A DNA stretch of 64,000 nt from Bromus sterilis (lineage: Eukaryota; Streptophyta; Magnoliopsida; Poales; Poaceae): contig OX465597.1 of assembly GCA_950022295.1 (NCBI GenBank), positions 375,627,016 to 375,691,015 on the forward strand, given 5' to 3'. Numbering within the stretch: position 1 is the first letter of the stretch; every line of letters starts with the position of its first letter. The notes under the pieces were generated by a model. That model had not been told where the DNA came from and ran no database searches. It saw only the letters and a list, made by a program, of their open reading frames with translations. A program made the position numbers and the translations under genes. Positions 21,450 through 32,283 of the stretch are shown one piece after another.

Positions 21450-22829
21450 CCCGTAAAGGCTAGGGTGGGGCCGCGATAAGGGGCCACCTGGACCCCTGGT
21501 AGCCCCCTTGGCTGCCCCCTTCGCCTATACATTCTCCATGATGGAAAACCTCGGAAGACAGAACCCTTTTTCGCGATCTCACCTCTGTTCTTCCGCCGCC
21601 TCGCTTCCAAGATCGGGAGCGCCAGTGGACCTCTTCCCGGCACCCTGCCAGAGGGAGGATTGACCTCCGAGAGCTTCTCCTCCACCATGGGAGCTTCCCG
21701 GATGATCCGTGAGTAGTCTACCTTGGACAATGGGTCTATGATCAGTAGCTATGTGATGTTTTCCTCCCCTCTTTGTTCTTCATGGATTAGACCTTGTGAG
21801 ATGCCCTACATGATCAAGGCACATGTGTAATTCTTTCTGCTGTTGCTATGCTGAGTTTGCTGGGATCTGATGGATTATGAGACTATGTTTAGTTTTTGAT
21901 AGAGTAATATATTTGGTTCTTATCTTTTATATTTTTGTTCTTGAGTAATTCTTGCATATGTTCTCCGTTGTTGTTTATTGCTTTGGCCAAGTAGTAGGTA
22001 GTGACTCCAAGGGGGAACGTTATGCTCGATTGTGGATTCATGCCCCCTGATGACTAGCTAGAGTGAAAGAAACATGAGTTTAGGGGATGTGTTGTTGCCA
22101 CAAGGGAGAAAACAATGGTGCTTGTAACCGCGGTTGCAAGGATTGTTTACTTTAGGCAAAGTTCTTTTAATGCAGTTGTCTGTTGCTTTGGGTTTACACT
22201 TTGGGTGGGGCTCGCAACTTAATACCAGCGAGATGTTCTGGATAGATATCTCAAGGTGGATGATTAGTAGTAGATCCAGTTGGATTTTGGTCTACTTATT
22301 TTGGCGTACCGCCCATGCTTTTGAGCTTCTTCCTTTCTTTGTAGCACAGTTAGCATTGCGGTGCGTTTTTAATCCTGTCAATTGCCCAGCTGTCATTTGT
22401 TTACCTCGCATAGAAGTTTTATCGTCTTTTGGGAGAGAGGCATCACTAGTGAACATCATGGGACTCCGGTCCATATTCTCATTGCTGTTTACATGCTCAG
22501 TTTATTTCCTGCTTTTACTTTCCAGTTGCAGTTACTATTATCCTCTATCCTTGCGTTTGATCCTTTGTAAACAACAAAGCCGGAGAGATTGGCAACCTCT
22601 CTGAACTTCGTTGGGAGAAAAGTTATTTGTTTATGTGTGCAGGTCCACGTCAACTGCCTAATTTCTAGCGCCGTTGTCATCTACTTGTCACTTTTGGAGT
22701 CCTACGGGAGACAAACCCTATCCTCAACGTTAGGGGAAATTTGTTGCTATCCTACATCTCACCTTCCACTTGGGGTAACCAACGAAGGGTGAGAATCCAT
22801 TATCATCTCTCGCACATCAAGCAAATTTC
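21450..22829 (+). repeat. 5' LTR of element A, left-truncated
   Basis: It aligns by eye with 27898-29245: GC-rich CCCTGGTRGCCCCCTTGG, CGCCTATA, the leader ending ATGATCCGTGAGTAGTC, and so on. It ends just before the primer site at 22830. The first roughly 300 bp are absent. Confidence 0.75.
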
Positions 22830-22847
22830 TGGCGTCGTTGCCGGGGA
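22830..22847 (+). other. Primer binding site of element A
   Basis: TGGCGTCGTTGCCGGGGA, one base from the Athila-type Asp-tRNA complement (TGGCGCCGTTGCCGGGGA). The copy at 29246 is more degraded. Confidence 0.7.
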
Positions 22848-22991
22848 CTCCAATCTACATGATAGGGGAGTTACACACTATCTTTTACCTTTGCTTTTTA
22901 GTCTTGTTAGTTTATCTTTCAGTTTTTATCTTAGTGTCCTTTATCGAAAATCACAAAAAAATTGCTTGTACCTTCTGCTGTTGCTGCTGCT

Positions 22992-23540
22992 ATGGCTTCT
23001 ACTGAAAACACCAAGTTGTGTGACTTCACTAGTCACAACAACAATGATTTTATCTGCACTCCTATTGCCACACCTACCACTTCAGCTACCTCTTATGAAA
23101 TTAAACCTACTTTGTTAAACCTTGTTATGAGAGATCAATTATCTGGTGCTGGAGATGATGCTTCTTTACACTTAAATAATTTTGTTGAGCTATGTGATAT
23201 GCAAAAGTATAAAGAAGTAGAAGGTGATGTTGTTAAGCTTAAGATTTTTCCTTTCTCTTTGAGGGAAGGAGCTAAAATCTGGTTTCAATCCTTGCCTAGG
23301 AATAGCATAGATTCTTGGGATAAGTGTAAGGTTGCTTTTATTGGGAAGTACTACCCACCTGCTAAAATTATCCAATTGAGGAGTAACATTATGAATTTTA
23401 AGCAATTGGATAATGAACATGTTGCCCAAGCTTGGTAACGAATGAAATCTCTTGTTAAGAAATTCCCTACACATGGTTTGACTACTTGGATGGTTATCCA
23501 AACTTTTTATGCAGGCCTTGCCGATACAGATGAAGAATTG
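22992..23540 (+). pseudogene. Gag of element A (capsid region)
   Basis: The frame begins MASTENTKLCDFTSHNN. Typical plant gypsy Gag motifs follow: LHLNNFVELCD, LREGAKIWFQSLP, SIDSWDKCKVAF and KYYPPAKI. A G-to-T change makes TGG-TAA after HVAQAW (near 23438), where copy B reads GGGAACGA. The same frame then continues MKSLVKKFPTHGL up to AGLADTDEELF, where Gag is abruptly replaced by foreign sequence. The C-terminal nucleocapsid (zinc knuckle) is not seen. Gag would package element RNA; this copy cannot. Confidence 0.85.
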
Positions 23541-23840
23541 TTCTGTTGGTGGAGTTGGCATCGATGGCGCCTTAGTTGCACTGGTTCACAGGCTGGGAGT
23601 GTAGCACAGCTTGAGAGGATAACACTGGGTTTGGTAGCAGGGGATCGACGCTTGGGAGTGGTCTTGGCGTCCTGCGCGGTATGCGGCCGCAACAGCTCGC
23701 GTCGTGTCACTATCCATGGCTTTGAACTCCCCAAGAATGCCGTCGAGGATTAGTCCCTGGGCGATGACGAACTGAACCAAGCGAGCTATTGTCGGGTCGG
23801 CTTCCCTGGTGGTGTCGGTGGACTCAAGGATAGGAAGGCC
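23541..23840 (-). pseudogene. Captured antisense ORF fragment at the end of gag (copy A)
   Basis: Between the Gag break and the resumption of gag/PR coding (from about 23841) lies roughly 300 bp whose minus strand is coding-like. It reads IARLVQFVIAQGLILDGILG, then EFKAMDSDTTRAVAAAYRAG. The same segment at the same junction occurs in copy B, where it is longer and starts with a Met and an upstream TATA box. Function is unknown. Confidence 0.6.
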
Positions 23841-24776
23841 ACTCCTATTAATGCTATTCAATTGCAAATTAATGAAAATATTAGGATGATGGATAAACTT
23901 AAAGAAAGATGGGCTAGAAAAAAAGAGGAAGAGGATAGAATTAAGAGCCTTCCTACACACCACACCATTTCTACTATCCAAGTTGTTGAGGATACACAGA
24001 CTTTTAGCACCCAACACACTCCTAGTCCCATTGGACCTATTAATGGTGATGCTATTATCTCAACCATAGAAGAAGAAACTCCTATGAACATAGAGGCTTT
24101 CAAACAAGTGAGCCTAGATGACACCACTACCACCTTTGATAGTAGTGACATAGATTTTGATAGTTGCACCCTCTCAGAAGTTATTAGCCTGCTGCACAAA
24201 ATGTCTAGAGACCCCCACACTAGCACACTAAATCTTGCCTTCACGGAGCACATCACTAATGCTCTCATTAAAGCTAGGGAGGAGAAGCTTAGAGTAGAAG
24301 CCTCCATACCTAGGAAGCTAGAAGACGGTTGGGATCCTATGATAAAAATTAAATTGAATAACTTCTCTTGCTATGCTTTATGTGATGTTGGAGCTAGTAC
24401 CTCCGTTATGCCCAAAAGAATGTACGATATGTTTGAATTGAAACCTTTTGATCCTTGTTCTTTTGGTTTTCGTCTCGTTGATTCTTCCGTAAAGAAACCT
24501 CTGGGGAAGATCGACGATGTTCTTATCATTGTCAATGACAATTATGTCCCCGTTGATTTCACTATTATGGATATAGAGTGTGAACCTTTATGTCCAATTA
24601 TTTTGGGACGTCCTTTTCTTCGCACCGTTGGTGCTGTTATTGACATGAAAGAGGGGAATATAAAATTTCAATTCCCTCTCAAAAATGGGATGAAACACTT
24701 CCCTAGGAAGAAGATTAAGTTACCTTTTGAGTCCGTCACACGGGCTAGCTATTCTCTCTCTCTTGATAAAACTTGA
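23841..24776 (+). pseudogene. Gag C-terminal linker and aspartic protease of element A
   Basis: One long frame encodes a charged linker (MDKLKERWARKKEEED), an acidic middle, and a retropepsin-type protease. The active site is CDVGASTSVM, and the closing hydrophobic-Gly motif is PIILGRPFLRTVGAVID. It ends KLPFESVTRASYSLSLDKT and a TGA at 24774-24776. The protease domain itself is open and has its catalytic D-x-GA-S. It is separated from gag by the captured fragment, so it is unlikely to be expressed as part of Gag-Pro. No RT follows. Confidence 0.85.
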
Positions 24777-27593
24777 TCTTTTTTCTTTATGCCTAGCTCA
24801 AAGGCGTCAAAGAAAGCGCTTGTTGGGAGGCAAACCAAGATGTTTTTATTTCTGTTTTTAGTGGTCTTGATGATTGTTACTACTGTACAAACATCATTGT
24901 ATCTTTATTTTCAAGCTTTGTGCCAAGTTTAGCCTCTGATTGCAAGAAAGTTCAAAAGTTGTGACATGTTGTCTAGACAACAGATTCTGTCCTTGGACGA
25001 AAAAATTAGCCTAAGATCACCAGATCATCTTTTTGATTTGAATTTTTTTGACAGCATGCTCCATACAATTGACTTTCGAGCGTCTATTCTGAGTTTTTTT
25101 ATTTGAGTTGCAGAAGTACCCCGAAAGAAATTATTTACTACCTGTTGTTCTGTTTTTTCACAGATTATGCCTCGTTTTGCCTTTCCTCACTTTTGTAAAC
25201 CTTAAGCTTGCTCTTTCATTGCAAAAACTTTTTGGCAATCTTGAGAAACATTAGCTCTTCAAGAATATCTTTATTTCCAGTAGAGAAAAATTATTTTATT
25301 AAGGGTACTAACCTCTCTAATCAGCTTATGATGAGTTATGTATGAAGTGAGTTTTCAAGTGTGCGAGCGAAGATGATGAAAAAAGATCCTGGAATGTCAA
25401 ACGCTCAAGCTTGGGGATGCCCCATGCATCCCCAATAAATATTCAAGGAGACTCAAGCGTCTAAGCTTGGGATGCCCCCGTGCATCCCCTTCTCAATAAA
25501 CAATCATCAGTTCGTCCTCCGTCTCACTATATTTTGATCACTTCATGCGTTATGTGCTATGCTTGGAGCGTCTCGCTCTAGGTTTCCTTTTTAGTTTTAT
25601 TTAGCTTTGCTTGCTGTTCATAACAAGTTAGAACCTAACTTACTTTGTGTGGGACAGAAACACGCTCGACTTCAAACTGGAACACATCATAGGATTTTCA
25701 TGCCTACCTTTCTTATGTTGTATGTTCTTTATCTTTTCGTAGCTGCTGCCATGTTTAGCTTTTAGTTTTCATGTTTATCTTTTTCAAGAGATGTAGATTT
25801 TGTTTAGTTTTTTGTTGGAACTCTCTTTAGTTTTCATGTTTATCTTGTTAAGAGAGTTGGTTGTTGCACTGAGTTGTGTCTTGTCTTGAAGTAGGTAATT
25901 GAGGTTGCTATTCAATTATAGTAGTAACTTGCAATAATTTTGAGGTATTTTTGTGAGTAATGTTTGAAATTTTGGTGTCAAGAGATCTAGCCTATTAGTG
26001 ATAGATGTCGTATTTTGGGCAATCCGTGCTTATTTTCAAAAAATACAAAAACTAGATGAGAACTCTAGCTACTAGATGGATCACTAATCTTTGGAGGGAA
26101 TGAATATTAGAGTACACTCACGTACCATGAGTCGAGGATGCGCAAGGATAACCAAACCCTCATACACTCCTTCTCGAGGTACTTGTCTCTTTGTGAACCT
26201 CCTTATTAGATTGAGAATTATCGATAATAAGTGCATGAGTTCTTCAGACTAATGTAAGTATTGAAAGTTGACACTTCCACCTCCTCATATTTGCTAGCCT
26301 CTTCGGTACCGCGCATTTCCCTCTTCTCACTCCGAGAGTTGGAGTCCACCTCTCCGGTGCATCCAAATCCTTAGCATGATACACTCTTTCATCATAAACC
26401 TCCCTATATCTTTGCTCAAAACAGCCACCATACCTACCTATCAAGGCATTTCCATAGCCTTTCCGAGATATATTACCATGCAACATCCACCTTCTCATGA
26501 CTTGATCTTCATGTCATACATGTTCCTGCTACACTGGAAGAGGCATACATTTGCATACATCATGATAGCTACATCTTCTTTATGTTGAGTACCTTGTAAA
26601 GTGTAAAGATCTTCTATACTTCTTGTAAAATAGTGTGTTGCCCTTAAGTGAGGAAAAGATCACAAAGAGGACAAAATTAAAAGATCCCAAAGTGGACAAA
26701 TGAGAGTTAAATAGAAAGAGCCATTGAGGCCACACAAAAAATATAAAAAAATAGAAATATAAAAAAAAGAGAAAGGGGCAACACTACTAGTCCTTTTGAA
26801 AGATCCACACCCGTACTCCCTCTTATACCTTGTGCTCCATAGAGATGATCATATATGCATATAGCTATATGGGGACCTTCACACTATAAAACTTGCCTTG
26901 CATTTTCCAATGATGAGCCTCCTCAAACAAGCTCTAGGTCTTCTTGAGCGAGCAAGTTGGATGCACCCCCACTAGTTACATTGGAGAGCTTTTCTTAGCT
27001 TATATGTGCATCTTTTGCATGGCAATCCCTAATCCTCACATCATATTTATCATTTGGCCTTCTCTCGCCTATGATTGTCCTTATTGATGTGAGCCTTTCA
27101 CACCTTTTTGTCTTCCTCCTCCACCATATCTCTCTATTTGCCATCCTAAGTGTCAACTCTCGTGCTTACGCTCATCCATAGCATGAGTGCTCAAAATATC
27201 GAAAGGGAGTGGATCAAATTGACTTGTACCTGGCTAGTGGTCTGGGGACGGGTCACGATAATATTACAAAGTAGACTAAGTGTGAAACTTTAGTAGATTG
27301 AGTTCTCAATATATATATTTTTTCTCTCGTATTCCCATCTCACCCTTTTTGCACGCAAACACCATCTGTAGACATTCGAGTCACGGACAGCGAGAGCTCT
27401 TGCACCTTTATGTTCTTACGTTGCTTGTTTCAATGCTAATATAGACTCTTGCTTGTTATGACTTGAATTGAATTACATACCTTGATTCCTTTACTTTCAA
27501 AGTTCTTAAATGGTTGTTAGTATGTCGCCACATAAATTATGTTTTTCATCATTTACCTACTCGAGGACGAGCAGGAATTAAGCTTGGGGATGT
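24777..27593 (+). other. Non-coding 3' region of element A
   Basis: 2.8 kb without supported coding. It contains two near repeats of AAGCTTGGGATGCCC-type purine runs (25410 and 25465), and a third AAGCTTGGGGATG directly before the 3' LTR that acts as polypurine tract. The whole stretch matches 61640-64000 of element D. Confidence 0.75.
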
Positions 27594-29240
27594 TGATACG
27601 TCCCAAACGTATCTATAATTTCTGCTTATTCCATGCATGTTTTGTGTGATATTGCTATTATTTAGATACACTTTCATACACTTTGTTATCATATTTGTAC
27701 TAACCTATTAACTCAGTGCACCCCAGTGCCAGTTCCTGTTTTCTGCTCTATTTCTATTTCAGGTTTCCCCCGTATTAAAATTGCACCAAAAATTCTGAAA
27801 AAATATAATGAAAAATCAGTGTACCGGAAGCTTCTGGAAGAGACAAAGTGGGGCCAGAGGGCCACCACCAGGTGCCTAGGTTCCCTCCTGGCGCGCGCTA
27901 GGCGGGGCCGCGCCTGGGGGCCGCCCGGACCCCTGGTGGCCCCCTTGGCTGCCCCCCTTCGCCTATATATTCTCTATGAAGGGAAACCTTGGACGATAGA
28001 ACCCTTTTTTGCGATCTCGCCTCTATTCCGCCGCCGTCGCGCTTCCAAGATCGGGAGCGCCAGCAGGCTTCTTCCCGGCACCCTGCCAGAGGGAGGATTG
28101 ACCTCCAGGAGCTTCTCCTCCATCATGGAAGCTTCCCGGATGATCCGTGAGTAGTCTACCTTGGACCATGGGTCCATGATCAGTGGCTATGTGATGTTCT
28201 CCTTTGTTCTTCATGGATTAGACCTTGTCAGCTGCCCTACATGATCAAGGCACATATGTAATTCTTTCTGTTGTTGCTATGCTGAGTTTGCTGGGATCTG
28301 ATGGATTATGAGACTATGTTCAGTTTGTGATAGAGTAATATATTTGGTTCTAATATTTTATATTTTTGTTCTTGAGTAATTCTTGCATGTTCTCCATTGT
28401 TGTTTATTGCTTTGGCCAAGTAGTAGGTAGTGACTCCAAGAGGGAACGTTGTGCTCGATTGTTGGTTCATGCCCCCTGATGACTAGCATGAGTGACAGGG
28501 GATGTGCTGTTGCCACAAGGGGGAAAACAACGGTGCTTGTAACCGCGGTTGCAAGGATTGTTTACTTTACGCAAAGTTCTTTTAATGCAGTTGTCTATTG
28601 CTTTGGGTTTACACTTTGGGTGGGGATCGCAACTTAATACCAGAGAGATGTTCTGGATAGATATCTCAAGGTGGATGATTAGTAGTACATGCAGCTGGAT
28701 TTCGGTCTACTTATTTTGGTGTACCGCCTATGCTTTTGAGCCTCTTCCTTTCTTTGTAGCATAGTTAGCATTGCGGTGCGTTTTTAATACTGTCAATTGC
28801 CTAGCTGTGATTTGCTTACCTCGCATAGCAGTTTTACCATCTTTTGGGAGAGAGGCATCACTAGTGAACATCATGGGACCCCGGTCCATATTCTCATCGT
28901 TGTTTACACGCTCAATTTATTTCCTGCTTTTACTTTCAAGTTGCAGTTACTATTATCCTTTATCCCTTGTGTTTGATCCTTTGTAAACAACAAGGCCGGA
29001 GAGATTAACAACCTCTCTGAACTTCGTTGGGAGAAAAGTTATTTGTGTCTGTGTGCAGGTCCACGTCAACCGGCTAATTTCTAGCGCCGTTGTCACCTAC
29101 TTGTCACTTTCAGAGTCCTACGGGAGACAAACCCTATCCTCTATATTAGGGGAAATTTGCTGCTATCCTACATCTCACCTTCCACTTGGGGTAACCAACA
29201 AAGGGCGAGAAGCCATTATCATCTCTCGCACATCAAGCAA
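27594..29240 (+). repeat. 3' LTR of element A, shared with partial element B
   Basis: It starts TGATACGTCCCAAACG after AAGCTTGGGGATGT. TATA-like CTATATATTC lies near 27963. It is followed by a degraded Asp-tRNA-type site (TTGCGTCGTTGCTGGGGA, from 29246) and another gag. One LTR therefore closes A and opens B. Confidence 0.75.
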
Positions 29241-29398
29241 ATTTCTTGCGTCGTTGCTGGGGAGTCCAATCTACAAGATAGGGGAGTTACACTCTATATT
29301 TTACCTTCGCTTTTTAGTCTTGTTAGTTTATCTTTCAGTTTTTATCTTAGTGTCCTTTATCGAAAATCACAAAAAAATTGCTTGTACCTGCTGCTGCT

Positions 29399-29945
29399 AT
29401 GGGTTCCACTGAAAACACCAAGTTGTGTGACTTCGCTAGTCACAACAACAATGATTTTATCTGCACTCCTAATGCCACACCTGCCACTTCAGCTACCTCT
29501 TATGAAATTAAACTTGCTTTGCTTAACATTGTTATGAGAGATCAATTATCTGGTGCTGGAGATGATGCTTCTTTACACTTAAATAATTTTGGTGAGCTAT
29601 GTGATATGCAAAAGTATAAAGAAGTAGAAGGTGATGTTGTTAAGCTTAAGATTTTTCGTTTCTCTTTGAGGGAAGGAGCCAAAATCTGGTTTCAATCCTT
29701 GCCTAGGAATAGCATAGATTCTTGGGATAAGTGCAAGGTTGCTTTTATTGGGAAGTACTACCCACCTGCTAAAATTATCCAATTGAGGAGTAACATTATG
29801 AATTTTAAGCAATTGGATAATGAACATGTTGCCCAAGCTTGGGAACGAATGAAATCTCTTGTTAAGAAATGCCCTACACATGGTTTGACTACTTGGATGG
29901 TTATCCAGACTTTTTATGCAGGCCTTGCCGATACAAATGAAGAAC
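29399..29945 (+). pseudogene. Gag of partial element B
   Basis: Begins MGSTENTKLCDFASHNN and parallels copy A with scattered differences. The capsid part is fully open (SIDSWDKCKVAF, KYYPPAKI, HVAQAWERMKSL), and the frame runs on into the captured sequence to 30133. It breaks off at the same AGLADTNEELF position as copy A. Protease is absent. Confidence 0.82.
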
Positions 29946-29949
29946 TGTT

Positions 29950-30598
29950 CTGTTGGTGGAGTTGGCATCGATGGCGCCTTGGTTGCACTGGTTCACGGGC
30001 TGGGAGTGTAGCACAGCTTGAGAGGATAGAACTGGGTTTGGCAGCAGGGGATCGACGGCTTGGGAGTGGTCTTGGCGTCCTGCGCGGTATGCGGCCGCAA
30101 CAGCTTGCGTCATGTCACTATCCATGGCTTTGAACTCCCCAAGAATGCCGCCGAGGATTAGTCCCAGGGCGGTGAGGAACTGAACCAGACGAGCTATTGC
30201 CGGGTCGGCTTCCTTGGCGGTGTCGGTGGACACACAGCCAAAGCTTGACACATTCGGGAAGTAGCCAAACTCCCGCGTCTCCCCGATGTGCGGAAACCTT
30301 GACCGGAGACGACTGACATCTTCTGCAGCAGCCGCCTGAATCGCCAATGCTGGGGTGGGCATGGGCTTGCCCTCAAAGACCATGGGCTCTCCAATCTTAT
30401 CGGGACCAAGGTGGATGAGCACCTTTGCACAATATCATCAAAGGTGAGGGAGAGGCTCGGATTGGAACACCCGGTAATCGGGATTAACAACACAGCCAAG
30501 GGCTTGGGAAAGCATTTCCCAAAGGAGGCGGGGAAACCAGCATGATTGACCGCCGAGGTCTTCCTATGAAAGGTGGGGGCTTTGAAAAAGTCGGACAT
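29950..30598 (-). pseudogene. Antisense ORF of unknown function at the end of gag (copy B)
   Basis: Minus ATG at 30598-30596 opens MSDFFKAPTFHRKTSAVNHA, continuing to SLSLTFDDIVQR. A one-base shift near 30425 leads into LGPDKIGEPMVFEGKPMPTP, then EDVSRLRSRFPHIGETREFG, DPAIARLVQFLTALGLILGG and AAYRAGRQDHSQA, with a stop near 29975. That makes about 205 codons with one frameshift. A TATA box lies about 80 bp upstream. I do not recognise the family. Possible origins: an antisense ORF of another retrotransposon, or a captured gene. Confidence 0.55.
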
Positions 30599-30677
30599 GG
30601 CTCCCAGGGAAAACTAGCTTGGGTTCTATGGTGGTCTGTCTGACTGAGCAGGGAATGCTGCAGCAAGGAGGACGGGG

Positions 30678-30684
30678 TTTTATA
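30678..30684 (-). promoter_or_regulatory. TATA box upstream of the antisense ORF
   Basis: Minus strand GCCTATAAAACCCC about 80 bp before the ATG at 30598. Confidence 0.5.
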
Positions 30685-30839
30685 GGCAACAAGGCTGGGG
30701 CACATAGGCATGGCAGAGATCTTTCTCCTACAGAGAAAAGGATACGCCTGGTACGGCAGACTACTAGGTTTGGTTGGGGTCCCATCCAAGAGTATCTAGG
30801 TGGTCGGTCCACGGGTTAGGGATGCGTCAAATCCTACTA

Positions 30840-32283
30840 TGCCAACTATTAATATACAGTGGCCATGCCGGATACCCTACAGTCAGCCTGGCTGCTCTAA
30901 TACCCTGTCTTGTGACGCTCCGCCTGAGTACCACTGTACATAGACGAACGTCGCCCACACACCAGCCCAGGAATCACTCTGGTGTGCGCGCTTAAAACAT
31001 GTATCAAGAACATAAGCACAACTATAAGATGATTCATTAGCCAAAGTGGCATGAATCAATATAATACAACCATAAATGGTTCCTTACATAGATGGGGGTA
31101 GAGGAATATACACTATCTAAGGCAGCACGGACTTGGAGCGGCTCCAATCCACAGGGATCTGACTGGGTTACTCTCCTAGCTCGCGAACGCTCCGACTTCT
31201 TCTAGGGGAAGACGGATCCTTAGGTAAACCTATAGATCTGGCTACGTGAATAGTCAGGGACAAAGCCAGGTGAGTACGTTTGAATGTACTCGCAAACAAG
31301 CAAACCAAGTAACATATACACCAAACAAAGCTATCCATGACATTCAAGCATGCATTAGTTATTATAGCAATTTTAGTATAGCATTAACAGTTCAAGTGAT
31401 GCTAACATGATGAAATGAGCATAATACCATTAGTAAGGCTAATGCAATATCAATCAACACATGGGATACTTATGATCATCACATGATCATGCAGCTTACC
31501 TCAGAGTCTTTACATACTCAACAATCGAGTTATGGATCATCGCATGACTCTTCAACTTACTAGGGTCGTCGCACAACCACTCAACGGGTTAGGGGTCATC
31601 GCATGACCACCCAACTTCTTAGGTCATCGCATGACCAACAACTCATATGGGTCGTCGCACAACCACTCAACGGGTACAGTCATCGCATGACTACCCAACT
31701 TATGCGGGTCATCGCATGACCACAACTTATATGGGTCATCTCAAGACCACAAACTCGACACGATCACCAAACCAAGTTCATGTTGATCCCAAGTGTGACC
31801 TAGTACGGATTATGTCCAATACCGCAGACTCGTCTATTCGAATAGATTCTTAACACTCTGCAGAGGTTGTGCACTTTACCCACGCTATGGAGCTCTTCCT
31901 CCATCCAGTACCTTGGAACTTGTCCCACGGGAACCTCGGAACTCGTACCATAGGAGTGGACTAGGACTCTCCAACGAGACCGTTCTACCGCATTCCTCCC
32001 TTACCGTATCACTCGACATGCTTCGCAAGCCATGCCTTAGGTAGCCCTGTGTCCTCCAGACACCTGCCATTGCATGGCAAAACAATGTTGTCCCAAACGG
32101 GGTACAACTGTCCCAAACAGGGAATGAGCTCAATATAACCAAACCGGCTTTCAAGATTATCGCCGCCTACCTGATTAGGGTAGCGCATGCGCATAACCTT
32201 CCCACCTTGGTGATACGCATAAGAGAGCGCACCGATAGACCAAGCCAAGGCCTTCCCATACAGGCGAGTGTGGTTGCACTAGT
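30840..32283 (-). mobile_element. Partial long-LTR element W, interrupted by Y
   Basis: GGTATTAGAGC (minus, 30904-30894) is a decayed Met-tRNA primer site. It adjoins an LTR end TGTGACGCTCC (30911), the same arrangement as element Y at 43186-43203. From 31490 to 32280 the LTR aligns with 43780-44450 of Y but is clearly more diverged. It stops at 32283 where Y begins. Only about 60 bp of internal DNA remains on its left. The rest of W's LTR should lie beyond Y, outside the window. Confidence 0.6.
31485..31760. repeat. Degenerate array of GGTCATCGCATGACC palindromes
   Basis: About eight copies of RGTCATCGCATGACCAC or RGTCGTCGCACAACCAC, separated by AACTTAT-type spacers, within the W LTR. Fewer copies are present in the matching part of Y (43800-43930). 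Confidence 0.8.

Larger units (their letters stand above)
21450..29245 (+). mobile_element. Athila-like gypsy element A, gag and protease only
   Basis: It has a truncated 5' LTR (21450-22829), internal DNA (22830-27593) and a 3' LTR (27594-about 29240). The LTR starts TGATACGTCC, and the primer site TGGCGTCGTTGCCGGGG resembles the Asp-tRNA site used by Athila elements. Internal coding covers only gag and protease. No RT, RNase H or integrase is found between the protease stop at 24776 and the 3' LTR. The LTR wording matches the Triticeae Sabrina/WHAM/Fatima supergroup, but I cannot fix the family. The 5' LTR lacks about 300 bp compared with the 3' LTR. Confidence 0.8.

Noticed and set aside
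31485..31760. CRISPR-like spaced repeats
   Set aside because: Units are degenerate, spacers are similar to each other, and the context is a plant LTR.
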